Assembly: GCA_964019135.1 (NCBI GenBank)
Contig: OZ025260.1
Location: 31,738,254 to 31,802,253, forward strand
Origin: Arenicola marina
Taxonomy: Eukaryota > Annelida > Polychaeta > Arenicolidae
Direction: 5' to 3'
DNA: 64,000 nucleotides
Shown: positions 23,701-36,000 of the stretch, in pieces
How positions within the stretch are numbered: position 1 is the stretch's first letter
How the letters are laid out: the number at the start of each line of letters is the position of its first letter
Translations under genes and position numbers: made by a program
Notes under the pieces: generated by a model
Databases searched by the model: none
The model's input: only the letters and a program-made list of their open reading frames with translations
Told to the model about the DNA's origin: nothing

Positions 23701-25357
23701 CTCACTGGACAGGAGAACCCAGGGTACCCGGCCGTGACTCACTGGACAGGACCCAGGTTACCCGGCCATGACTCACTGGGCAGGACCCAGGATACCCAGC
23801 CGTGACTCACTGGACAGAAGAACCCAGGGTAACCGGCCATGACTTACTGGACAGGAGAACCCAGGGTACCCGGCCATGACTTACTGGACAGGAGAACCCA
23901 GGGTACCCGGCCGTGACTTACTGGACAGGAGAACCCAGGGTACCCGGCCATGACTTACTGGGCAGGAGAACCCAGGGTACCCGGCCGTGACTCACTAGAC
24001 AGGAGAACCCAGGGTACCCGGCCATGACTTACTGGACAGGAGAACCCAGGGTACCCGGCCATGACTCACTGGGCAGGACCCAGGATACCCAGCCGTGACT
24101 CACTGGACAGGAGAACCCAGGGTACCCGGCCGTGACTTACTGGACAGGAGAACCCAGGGTACCCGGCCATGACGCACTTGGCAGGACCCAGGATACCCAG
24201 CCGTGACTCACTAGACAGGAGAACCCAGGGTACCCGGCCATGACTTACTGGACAGGAGAACCCAGGGTACCCGGCCATGACGCACTTGGCAGGACCCAGG
24301 ATACCCAGCCGTGACTCACTGGACAGGAGAACCCAGGGTACCCGGCCGTGACTCACTGGACAGGAGAACCCAGGGTACCCGGCCGTGACTTACTGGACAG
24401 GAGAACCCAGGGTACCCGGCCATGACGCACTTGGCAGGACCCAGGATACCCAGCCGTGACTCACTAGACAGGAGAACCCAGGGTACCCGGCCATGACTTA
24501 CTGGACAGGAGAACCCAGGGTACCCGGCCATGACGCACTTGGCAGGACCCAGGATACCCAGCCGTGACTCACTGGACAGGAGAACCCAGGGTACCCGGCC
24601 GTGACTCACTGGACAGGAGAACCCAGGGTACCCGGCCGTGACTTACTGGACAGGAGAACCCAGGGTACCCGGCCATGACTCACTGGGCAGGACCCAGGAT
24701 ACCCAGCCGTGACTCACTGGACAGAAGAACCCAGGGTACCCGGCCGTGACTCACTGGACAGGAGAACCCAGGGTACCCGGCCGTGACTTACTGGACAGGA
24801 GAACCCAGGGTACCCGGCCATGACTCACTGGGCAGGACCCAGGATACCCAGCCGTGACTCACTGGACAGGAGAACCCAGAGTACCCGGCCGTGACTCACT
24901 GGACAGGAGAACCCAGGGTACCCGGCCATGACTCACTGGGCAGGAGAACCCAGGGTACCCGGCCGTGACTCACTAGACAGGAGAAACCCAGGGTACCCGG
25001 CCGTGACTCACTGGACAGAAAAACCCAGGGTACCCGGCCGTGACTCACTGGACAGGAGAACCCAGGGTACCCGGCCGTGACTCACTGGGCAGGAGAACCC
25101 AGGGTACCCGGCCGTGACTCACTGGGCAGGAGAACCCAGGGTACCCGGCCGTGACTCACTAGACAGGAGAAACCCAGGGTACCCGGCCGTGACTCACTGG
25201 ACAGAAGAACCCAGGGTACCCGGCCGTGACTCACTGGACAGGAGAACCCAGGTACCCGGCCATGACTCACTGGGCAGGACCCAGGGTACCCAGCCGTGAC
25301 TCACCAGACAGAAGAACCCAGGGTACCCGGCCGTGACTTACTGGACAGGAGAACCCA
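17717..25357. repeat. 37-bp minisatellite, about 206 copies
   Basis: The unit is roughly ggccgtgactcactgg, acaggagaaccc, agggtaccc. Common variants shorten it (caggaccc for caggagaaccc) or replace actcactgg by actgtttgg or acttactgg. Five units make 185 bp, which explains the regularly spaced 62-codon ORFs. Most units hold TGACTCA (an AP-1 consensus) and GGTACC. Higher-order structure is clear: near-identical multi-unit blocks recur around 18,370 and 18,910. A variant with gacgcacttgg appears at 24171, 24279, 24424 and 24532, a duplicated 253-bp block. Not coding. Confidence 0.97.
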
Positions 25358-26952
25358 CTGGCTTGTATCAACTGTTTTGTGAAACACATTTGGCCATTAA
25401 TCCTCTTGCCCGCCTAATGCATTGAAACGACCTTGTTACATGCCGGAGTGTTGGGTGTCGCATGCCAAATGCGAGACTCAGAACGCGTGTTGTGAACCAG
25501 CTCAGTCGTGAGACAGGGAACCAGCGAGCCGTGTCGCGCGCTGACGTAGCGTGACTTCACGGTGTCAGTAAGACGACACGCGGACGTGATGACGTATCGA
25601 AGCAGCGAGCGCGCGTCGTCACTCTCTGTCATAGGGTCCGCTAGGGGCTGCGTTAGATCTCTGTTGTCCTCAATACACACCCACACTCCCCCACCCGGCA
25701 CTTCGCAAATTGATAGGAAAACGCGGCGCGCATTTCTACAAATCAATGCAGGGGACCCAGGCCGAAGTACACACGAATGTTAGTGAACAGAGGAAATTGT
25801 TCCCTGTGAGTTATCACTTTTCTTCAGAATAGTACACTATCTTGCTGTGTTATACACGCAAGATTCGTCAATTTTATGTTTTATTCTTGAAAATGTTTAT
25901 ATTGAGAAATTATAACTGATTTGACCTTTTTTCAACAACCCTGGAAATATATCCATCCAGAATGTCGATCTTTCACTGACGTCACTGTTGCTTTTATCCA
26001 ATCATATGTGGAAAAAGGTCTTCCACGTGCGTTATGTCGGACAAAAAAGTTGGACAAACAAAGCAGCATGGCACTTTCTTGTCAGTTTCAGAGCTGAGTA
26101 CTTCTCGCTTGTACCTACCACCAGCTATGATGGTCAATTTCATACTCATGATTAGGGGAAAAGGACTCAAACGTGGGCGGGGCTTGGTGGCGGAGTACGG
26201 TTCGGTCTATTTTCCCCCAGAAGGGAACGCAGTTCCACTTTTAGTAGATTGGAGCTTGCGCATGTCAACCACACTCCCACCAATTTCGCCCATATATATG
26301 CCAATCACGTATGTGTGGATCCAGGAAACTGACATAAGCTGTGTTATTGGGTTTGGATTACTATGGCTTTTTCTGATGTCGATTAGGCTGGCGCGTTCTG
26401 GCATCTGATGCCGACGGATGGGGCTGCACGTGGCTGATGCGGTCCGCTAGCTATAAGTTTTCGGGGGTGGGGGGTCCCCAGACACACAGATATATAGCCA
26501 ATGTCGGCCGTCGCGTTGTTATTAGCAATATCCACGCGATAATAAATAAGAACATTGATTTTCACTTTCAGCTTTAGCGTCGCGTTCAGCTTCACAGCGC
26601 AGCTGTCTGCAGGTTCCGGCCTTTAGGAAGTTCTCTCCCAAATGAATATGCATCGATCGGATGATATAAATACAGAAGGAACAGTTATTTGGCAGATTAT
26701 GTCGCAATTCCTGCCGTGAAACGTAGAACTCTCCTATATTGTTAGCCCCGAGTTCGCCGGAGAAGCACTATGTAAATATCTCGGCAAATAGCGCCATAAT
26801 CTGTGAACACGAATGTTGTTATAATAATGCTGCAGACATTTGGAATCGTTGGGCTGCCGGTGACAGGGTGAAAGTGACTGCGAAGCGTGGAGACTTCCTT
26901 GGTAACATACAGTTATAATTAACTCGGTGATGACAGACGGGATAACGCGAAA
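25358..26952. other. Upstream region of the lectin gene, CpG-containing
   Basis: No gene recognised. 25,440-25,760 is rich in CpG (gtgtcgcgcgctgacgtagc). Around 25,975-26,030 there is a CRE (tgacgtca), a CCAAT-type motif (ccaatca) and an E-box (cacgtg); tgggcggggc, a GC box, lies near 26,175. These may be regulatory, but short motifs alone are weak evidence. Confidence 0.45.
26665..26719 (+). promoter_or_regulatory. Candidate TATA box and upstream ORF of the lectin gene
   Basis: TATAAAT at 26665-26671 lies 288 bp before the proposed ATG. About 30 bp later is a short upstream ORF (ATG at 26699, six codons, TGA at 26717-26719). If transcription starts near 26,695 this would be a leader ORF. 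Weakly supported. Confidence 0.28.
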
Positions 26953-27013
26953 ATGTCAGGAATAAGAACACTGCAATTCCTGGTGATAATCACTACGGTT
27001 TCGGCATCGTTAG
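26953..27013 (+). CDS. Lectin gene exon 1: start and signal peptide
   Basis: MSGIRTLQFLVIITTVSASL plus one base. A basic start, a hydrophobic core (LQFLVIITTV) and a small-residue SAS-LA cleavage region make a signal peptide. The donor is TTAG then GTAAGA. This ATG was chosen because it gives the signal peptide and the correct phase into exon 2. Confidence 0.8.
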
Positions 27014-30000
27014 GTAAGATACGCATATTTTTCGCCAGACAAATTATTAATTTTAAATCCTATGCTGCTCACTTTTGGGATTGTAGAACGGCCACGAAGA
27101 ACAGCAGATGAAGCCAGTAAACCTTAATCCGGAATCCGGCAGTTTGAATTTAGACTTTTGTTCCATATCCGCTAATTTATTCTAGATTTGCATCAAATAA
27201 TGTAGATTTTCAACAATCCGAGGCATTCATGCATAGTAGCGTTACTTAAAAACATTTTCACGGACAGGTTGTGGCCCACGGTTATAGACATTTCTAGGGA
27301 GTTGGGGACTTTTCTCCCAATTAGTTACCATCGAAATATTAATATCAGAATGATATCTGAAACTCTATATGGAAGCATGGCCATCACTAACAAACTGTAA
27401 TGTGCAAACAGCGACGTTAGCAGATGTCTTTTTGGGGCTTTAGGGGAGGCTGGAAGTGTGGGAAGGGGGGAGGGGCGGGGGTACAAGTGAATGTCGTGAC
27501 CAATAAAAAGCGAAAACTGATGGCCGCGGGGGCGGGCAACCATAGGGTGGGAAAAACATTGCTCGTGCACGGCATTTTCAAACATTATTAAACATTGCCT
27601 TCACTGTTCTCTTTGTCCTTCAGCCACGACGTGCCACGGTCATGGCTGCCCATTGGGATACAGTAACCATAACGACGTGTGTTACAAGTACTACTCGACT
27701 GCCTTAAGCGTCACCGCTGCCATGGCGACGTGTGGAGGCGATGGAACCGACCTAGCCAGTTTCAACATGGGTAAAGAGAACGCACCGCTGAAGGCCCATC
27801 TGGAGGCAGCGGCTGGTGGAAGGTAGGCCTACACAGCGTCATTTATAAACAGTCGGCATTATTTTAAAGGCAGATTCTCTGATTGCTAAAACCTCATCTT
27901 CGACCCCACGAAATGGATTATTGTAGTAAATGCCAGGGTGAGTGATACGTAAGCTATGCTGAAGCGACGGTTCGCCCTATCATGGAAGAACGATCAAACA
28001 TGCATAAAATATTTAATCTTGTGTTAGGGACTGTGCGGGGGAGGAACATAATCTAAATGTATCCGTCGATATTTTATCCATATAGGACGCCGTAAACCTA
28101 GGCAATGGTGGTTGTGACAGTTGCTGTTTTGAATGTCCAGTCTAGGGACAACGTGGATGGGTTTGAGAGCTACCCACTGGGTCGACCAGCAGAACACCCC
28201 TGAGCCCCTTATGTACGAGGACAAGTGGGTCTCCGGGCAGCCTGACTTGGCCGACGGCTCCCCGTCCTGCGTCTACCTCGGCGTGACAGACCTTCAGTAT
28301 GGCTTCCACGACGCCGCGTGCAGTGACGTCATGTCCGGTATCCTCTGCGAGACGGGACGTGAGTGCCGAATATTTGTGATATCCTGCGCGTTACCTTTTT
28401 ATTTAGTAGCCCAGGCTGTGGTCCTGGAAAGTTATCAATGTCGTGCCCCCCACCCCCCTCGTCCTCCCCCACCCCTCTACCTTCCAACCCTACCCGCTCC
28501 ACCCCCTCTACCCTGCACCCTCGTCCCTCCACCCTGCACCCCCACTCCGTCCACTCTCCAGCCCCACCCCATCCAGCATCCACGCCTTCATGCCATTGGT
28601 TTTTTTTAAGCGTTACCCACCCGCCCCCCCCCCCTCCCCTTCCCCTCACCCCATGCCATCCCTCCGCCACCCCGAATGGAAATGGTGCGTATTCTGTCAA
28701 ATTGTATTTTCGGAGTACAGGTTAATAATATAGCTTCTCGAGTTGACCACAAAAACCTTATATACGTGTCCTTTGTGAACCTGCAGTGAGATGGGCCACA
28801 TGTCCACCCGGATTTACTCCGAACGAGATTCTCGGGAGCTGCTACAGACATGTACCCGGGAACTTCTCACACGCGTCCGGCATTGCTCGCTGCAGCTCCA
28901 CATCCGGGCATTTGTTGCGCCTGGACAGTCTCGCCGAGTACCAGTACATACACGGCAACTACTGGCAAAAGTAGGTTATAATATAATTTGATTTTGATTT
29001 GATATTTAGTTGCCATCAGAGAGCCTAGAACTTTACTTCCGGTGTCTTTGTGTGCGTTTTGGGGCGGCAAAAACTTACGAATATAAATTCTTGAGCTTCT
29101 GGGAATTTGCTCTGTTGGCAATGGCGCCCATTTTTCAAAATGGCGGCCAATTTTTACATTTTTGGTTGTATCAGGAAAACTAGGATACATAGAACTTTTA
29201 TTCCGGTGTCTACACATAGGTTTTCGGCCAGGTAGAGTTCATAAATTGCACTTATGAGAAGCCATCTGCCACTTTTAACGACGTAGCACATATGGGCAAT
29301 CGATAGTTCATTCTGTAGAGAATTGTAAGACGGAAAATCTTCATCCTGATTTAGTCAATAGACGTTGAGCGGTGTCGGGATTGCATCATCGCTACAGAAA
29401 GGGTTTGTCCTGCTTATATAAACATCCCAACATGGCAGGCATACCACTCACTCATAGGCGACTGTCTACCAACGACACGAGTGGGGTCATCGCCACTCAT
29501 TGATGCACTTGCACAGAGTGACAGACGATGTTGGCGGTCCTTATGCAGGCCCAGGGCATCACAACATAAGTAGTGGGGCCTGACGGTCATCTCCCTGTAC
29601 ATGGGTCTTTACAAGCCTGCCAAGCAGCTCCAGATGGCACGCAAGGACTTGGATAATATCGTTCTCCGTCCTGGTGAGCTGCATGGTGTAATGGCTCAGC
29701 TCTGCTGCATTGGAGCTCACATCGAGAACAGCGGTATTGACTACTGCTGGACGGAGGCAGACCTGTATCAACCAGTGACAGTCAAACAGATCATTGCTGG
29801 GAAGCACGTAAAGGGAGCTGTAGAGGCACACATTGTCACCCTACAAGCCCTATTATGCAATACAAGGAGGCTTTTTTCCACGAGTATCCCGATATCGTGG
29901 GGAGACACTACGGCAGCGGATAAACTTGACCTGTTGTGCAAGGACGGTAGCTGTGAGCAGCTACAACAAGGACATGCAGAGATGGTACGATCCTTGGAGT

Positions 30001-33000
30001 CCGTGCAAGGGCACGAGAACGATGGCCGGCCCCTGGCAGTCGTCATGCGAGGTTGCATCTAAATGGTGATGGAGATGCTGCTCTTCATCCAGTCGGTCAG
30101 AACGGGAGATTACTGTTTGGCCCATGATAAGCTCGTCTATGCACGAATGATACCACTGTACGTGGCTTACACATAATGATAGACAACGTCAAACACTGAC
30201 TTTAACCAGGAGTTGAACCTTTATGGCAACTGAGTTGTGGATAATAATTCCAATGTGCCGTTCTGCGCGATTGTTCTTATCATGCTTCAGAGCATGAAGG
30301 TAGCAGGTGGACTAGTCGGCATCACTCTGAATGAGAAAGTTCGGACAAAGTTCTTCCTCATGTCGCCAGAACTTGCAAGGGTAACTGTTGGTGCTCAACA
30401 CAGGCGCTCAGATCTGCTGACAGAACCCCCGAAGTAAATAAACAACGCCCCCCTCTCAGGCACCGCATATAATAGAAAGAAAGGTACCGCTCTTGGTTTG
30501 CAGCGCCACAGACAGGCCCTCGCTTCAACTGGCCCTAGCGACCCACACACGACATTCACAACGCATCTATCACCTCGAATCAACTCCATAGAAGTTTAAC
30601 TCTTACCACATCTACTTTCTGATGCCTGACATGTCCACAACTTAGCACAAATCGGACATTTTCCCAACAACTTGCAAAACAACAACACACTCGGACAGAT
30701 CCCTCGACCACTTTCGCCAGAAACGTGCCAGTGCGCAACTCAGAGTGAGCATTCCGGTGACGTCACTGAAATCGTGTCACACATTGGGTTAGGGGGGCTA
30801 CACCCCCATCTTCGCAAACAGGGGTGTGGTTCATAACATTTAAATATTTGTAGAGATCTCGAATTGGATTTTTGGTACAAACAGTTTAAGTGTTTTCGCG
30901 CCATTTTTTTTTAATCTGTAGGCACAAACAGTTGCCTGATGTCAAAGGTTGTTTTGCTGCTTGGTATAGGGCGGTTGTGGACACGTGCACACTATACAAA
31001 CTTACACGAAGAATCCATAATGTAAATAAATAGTCAGTGGACTTTCCCTCTCGAACATGATAATACTAGTAACCCCTTCATTTAGTGTCTTCCGGTGACC
31101 CACGACCTATATATTTTATTGGAACTCCTCTGATCACGTGTCTGGGTATTTAATAAAAGATGTAAACATCAACAAGTCATGCATGGCAAATCAAATAATG
31201 GAACAATTGGAAACCGCGCTGGACCTAATCTAGGCGGCCATAATGTATGTATTACCCGCCAAGCAGGGATAGGCAAGACATTCTATTTGCGGCAAGCTGT
31301 ACGTCGTCTTCAAGAACAAGGAGGAAAGAGTGGCTGTGACGGCCTCGAGTGGCATTATTTTGGAGCGGCTAAACAGCACCTGAGTGCCTGCCGTCAGAAA
31401 ACTTGAAACTGCCCGCCAAAAGTGCCCGGCGTATCTGGCTAATACCCTCCTAATTATCGCAGATATAGTGATGCCGGGATATGGGACTTGGTGTAAGACG
31501 ATAAAGAGTTCAGGGCTGCCAGGCACAGAATACTTGAGACAGATGTAATCTTCGTTTAGGAAATTTCAATGATATAAATATATTTGGGATATTCTGGGAA
31601 ACTGCTAATAATGCGATTTCACCATACATGTGGAAGTATGATTGAAATATTTATATTGCTTTAATTTCTTCACTTTAGTATATAGATTTATATGCAATAG
31701 TGCGGTCATATTAAATAAGCATTGGTATCATGCATACCAACTGCATGTGTAGTATAAAGTGTAACTAAATTATTTCAGTGCCACGACGCACGGCGTAACG
31801 TGTAAGAGACTACCGAGACTTGATCGAAGAAGTGGCCCCCCTTATACTCTTTACGGTGAAAGCTGTCAGATGAACTGAAATAATATCGATTATCTTATTT
31901 AAGAAAAAAAATAAGGAGGAAATTTGCAAAGACGCATACCGATACGTAATTTTTTCGAATGAAGACATAGTACAACAGCGCTAGAAGGCAGATTTATGTG
32001 GATTTGCCTGCGTAAAATTTAAACTGTTCAAATGCCCCCGCCAGAAATAAGTCACAGCCAATCACACGCCTTCTGCACAGGCCGGAAGTAAAGACGTCAC
32101 CGGAATGCTCGCTCTGAGTTGCGCACTGGCACGTTTCTGGCGAAAGTGGTCGAGGGATCTGTCCGAGTGTGTTGTTGTTTTGCAAGTTGTTGTGAAAATG
32201 TCATATTTGTGCTAAGTTGTGGACATGTCAGGCATCAGAAAGTAGATGTGGTAAGAGTTAAACTTCTATTGAGTTGATTCGCGGTGATAGATGCGTTGTG
32301 AATGTCGTGTGTGGGTCGCTAGGGCCGGTTGAAGCGAGGGCCTGTCTGTGGCGCTGCAAACCAAGAGCGGTACCTTTCTTTCTATTATATGCGGTGCCTG
32401 AGAGGGGGGCGTTGTTTATTTACTTCGGGGGTTCTGTCAGCAGATCTGAGCGCCTGTGGTGCTCAACATGCTCAACATGTGGCTGGCATGCCATTTGCTA
32501 CGCATCACCATGGGCACTCAAACGCAGTGTTGAATCGACAAGAAGGGAACATTGAAGCCCTCGATCTCTGCAACACTAACAAGCTTTAGCAATCCATTTA
32601 CCGAAGACGAAGGAGATGAACTGTTTAACTTTGTCACAAAGGCAGTCGTACCAGCAAAGGTGAAAAAAGACATGTACACAGCAGCAAATTGGAAGGAGGT
32701 TGTTTGATGCATTTGTCTCGGCCCGTATCAAATGGAAGACGATCAGTCTGTGGGCCCCAATGAAGAAGTGCAAGCTACTGACCTGGAACGCAACGGGAAA
32801 GCGGATGACAGTGAATACGGGCGCCACACTGGTAGAAATTAAACAAGACAGAAACCTCTTTGCTCGCCTGATGCTCGTTTCCAAGTCAAGGCGAGAGATC
32901 GACATGCAGGAAACATTAGGCTGACATTAGCTATCGATTGTGCCGAGGTCCATTGTTGGTTGGTTGGTTGCATATTCAGGACGCTTTAACCACTTTTGGT

Positions 33001-36000
33001 CGTATCGCGTAAATGGGAGAAAGCAGAGAGAGCGGAGCCATGTCCCCAGGGGTAACCCCCTACTCTCTGCGAAAAAGGACATGTGATCTTTATCCTGCGA
33101 CCACACAGACATGGCCACAGCGGGGTGCGAACCACCGATCCACGCGCCGTTAGGCTCTCAGGTGGACAGAGCGCTTCCATGTTTGCAGCTGATGGAACAA
33201 TGTGTATTGCCAGCAAAAGAGTAAGTTTATGGCCACCCTTGAAGCTCTGCGAAAAGAAAACAATGCATCGAATGACAGAAATGACTGGGGAACGTTGGTC
33301 ATGAAAGTGGCACTCGTGGATGCAATGGCGGACTGTATAAAGAACTGCCGCGAACTGACTGACCACTTCACCAACCGTATGTTGGAGAAATACGCCAATG
33401 TCGACGAACTGCACCTGATGTGCCAATGTCACTTAAAACAGCCACACGTTGCAGGGAGACCAGCCATTGATCTACTATAGAATTGTCGGTACCACGATCA
33501 TAGCACAGATTCCCACGAAGCGGCTGTCACCAAATCAGAAGACAAAGATGGAATTAAGCTGCAACTAGACTGCGCACATGCTGGAGAAAACTAAAAGAGC
33601 CGAGAAACACGTAGTTGTGGCATGGGGGTCCCAGTGCAGAGGAAGTCACAGAAATGTCACTCATCTTGAGCGCGATCAGGAAGAAGCCGACACAGAGCTG
33701 CTGCCGCACGTCTTTGATGCAACAGCCATTGGGGATTCCACGATCAACATTTATTTTCCAGATACAGACATCTTCGTACTGTCTCTCAGACGATACCCGG
33801 ATCTGTGTCGGGACACCAACGTCAGACGCGTCGTGTCATTCCGCTAAAACCTATCTACGAAGCCCTTGGGGAAACGACGGCTGCTGCCTCGCCTGGTCTT
33901 CATGCCATTATTGGTGCTGATATCACAGGCAGTTTTTCGGGAAAGGAAAAGCTTGCCCTTTGAAACGCGTTCCAAGATTCCATCGATGAAATTCTGGATG
34001 CAATTAGTAGTCTTGGTACAACTCGACTTCCCACCGAAAGCACATGTGCATCCCTTGAGTAGTATATCTGTCAAGTGCATCAACCTAACATCAAGGTTTC
34101 GAAGGTAGAGAAACTGATGTGGTGGCTTTTCACGAAGAAGCAAGCCCAGGCAGAGAAGCTGCCACCTACACAAGATGCCCTGTTCCAGGCAATCTTACGT
34201 GCTCACTACTATACCATTATCTGAATCAATGACATCCTGTCAAAGTCGGAGATACCATAACCACAAAACTACGGCTGGATCCTTGAAGAAACAAGGTAGG
34301 TCCCAATTATGACCCTCCAACCAACTGCGACGACCACCATACCTCACTTGGTAAAGTGCGGTTGTGCAAAGACAAAATGCTAGTTAGCAAGGTGTATCTG
34401 CAGGAAAGCGGGATTCCACTGCACTGAAATGTTTGGATGGGGCGACATCGGAGATTACTGTGAAATGTGGAACTAGCCACAGGGGACGAGGACGAGCAGA
34501 GCAAAGTCCCAGAAGCTCGAAAATATATTTTAGTCAGTCTTCGCCCCCTAGAACTCACGCAACGACAGCGGAATTAAGGTTCTATGCATCAGAGGTTTCT
34601 TTAAAAATAAGAAAACATGAAAATGGCCGCCATGGCCAGCTCAGCGAATTCCCAGAAGCTCGAAAATAAATTTTGGTCAGTCTTCGCCTCCCAAAACTCA
34701 CACAAAGACATCGAAATTAAGGTTCAATGCATCATAGCTTTCCTCCTACAGTAGAAAATATGAAAAATGGTGGCCATTTTGAAAAATGGCCGCCAACGGC
34801 CAACAGAGCAAATTCCCAGACTGCCAACAAGGTTTTTATTGATATTAAGGGTCACACGAACATATTTAAATAGGTGGCTTGCTTTCATTAAAAAAGTCCC
34901 ACGGGACCTCATTTCGTGCCTCTTGCTCCCTGACTATTAGCGGTCTGGCCTCAGTGGAATATAGACAAAAGTAATCTTGGACGATTCAATGACTGATTCT
35001 TTGTTTGTATTTTGACCTCTTTAGTTTTGGCGGGAAGAGCTCGATATGCAACTTTAAATGGGTGCACCCCAATCGGACCAAGCCATCGGACCAAATAAAG
35101 CCGGCGGAGACGATGTGTATATCTCTGCACAAGTCTCCCATTTCGTCTTCTTACTATCTCGTCCTTTGATTACATTTAGTAATAGTAATTATACATTTAA
35201 TAGATTCCATACAACGCTGAGGCGTGACAAATCACAGGTTTTTAGAAGTAGCCAGTATATGAAGGGTTTATCCAGGGCCTGGAGTCACAATGGGCGAGAG
35301 ACAGACCAAAAGGTCTTGGGTTCGAATCCTGGTACCTAAATCTGGGATGGTTTTCATACTGATCAATTTCATTTTCTTGTGTCATTTCATTGCATATTAA
35401 TAGTCGACGGGACTTTTTAATGAAACGCCGAAGACTTAAAGACCAGTTTCTGAGTAAATTAATGCGTAAACAGCACATAATATACCCACAGAAAAGTAAA
35501 TATTGAAGCAATCTGACTGGTTGCGCGAATTGTGTGGCTCACATTTTGGTAAGTGGAGCACGTTTTAGCCACGAAATCTGTACAAATTCGAGCATAAATG
35601 TTAATTTAATGAACCGTAATATTGTCGCGCCATGTGACATATATATGCAGGTTTCGGTTGAATTGATAAATATGGGCAGGTGAAGGGTTTACGTAAATAT
35701 TCGGATGGAATGGCTTTTTTGAGAATTGAGAGGTAACCAGTAGGGTTTCAAAGTGTTGAATTTATAATATCTGGAATAGCGTTTTAACCTAGAATCCCGT
35801 TACAAATCAAAAGAAATAGTATGACTGCCGGTCTCATATATAAAGCGCACCAGCTCTTCAATGGAGAGCCTATATTTACACGTCACGTCAAATGATCGCC
35901 CCTGACCTGTTCTTGGTGGTTTTAACGCATCATATGGGACTATGGCCGATATTTCTAATAATGCTTCCGATTAGAATTAAAGCGGGTCTACTTTGATTGC

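Larger units (their letters stand above)
29601..34530 (+). pseudogene. Transposon-borne ORF of unnamed invertebrate family with FEN/XPG-like motifs, broken
   Basis: Recognisable pieces, in order: MGLYKPAKQLQMARKDLD with IVLRPGELHGVMAQL (29,601-29,710); MKVAGGLVGITLNEKVRTKF (about 30,294); then, after the inserted element, SFSNPFTEDEGDELFNFV (32,582 on) and APMKKCKLLTWNATGKR (about 32,756); then, after the SINE, MFAADGTM (33,179), VALVDAMAD (33,307), QEEADTE (33,677), FPDTDIFVLSLRRYPDL (33,755) and IIGADITGSFSGKEKLA (about 33,907). From memory this is one continuous protein family found in many copies in invertebrate genomes. The four acidic motifs have the order and spacing of FEN1/XPG/Asteroid nucleases. 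Several frameshifts and stops also break it, so no protein is made from this copy. Confidence 0.7.
29020..34830 (+). mobile_element. Decayed large DNA transposon in lectin intron 4, with nested insertions
   Basis: The ends carry related sequence in opposite orientation. cttctgggaatttgctctg at the left (about 29,096) matches, reversed, gcgaattcccagaagctcg (about 34,646), with further copies near 34,500 and 34,805; stretches with caaaatggcggcc flank them. The outer limits are approximate and no target duplication was identified. Inside is one long degenerate ORF (29,600 to about 34,530) broken by a 2.06-kb element and a SINE. Confidence 0.6.

Noticed and set aside
17717-25357. CRISPR-like appearance of regularly spaced repeats
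   Set aside because: Units abut with no unique spacers, no cas genes are present and the context is eukaryotic with introns.
26034-26408. 124-codon ORF in the upstream region
   Set aside because: No recognisable motif; overlaps putative promoter elements and has an opposing ORF of similar quality.
28133-28725. Pro/His-rich extensions around lectin exon 3
   Set aside because: They are exon 3 read through its donor into a C/T-rich intron tract, or other frames of that tract.
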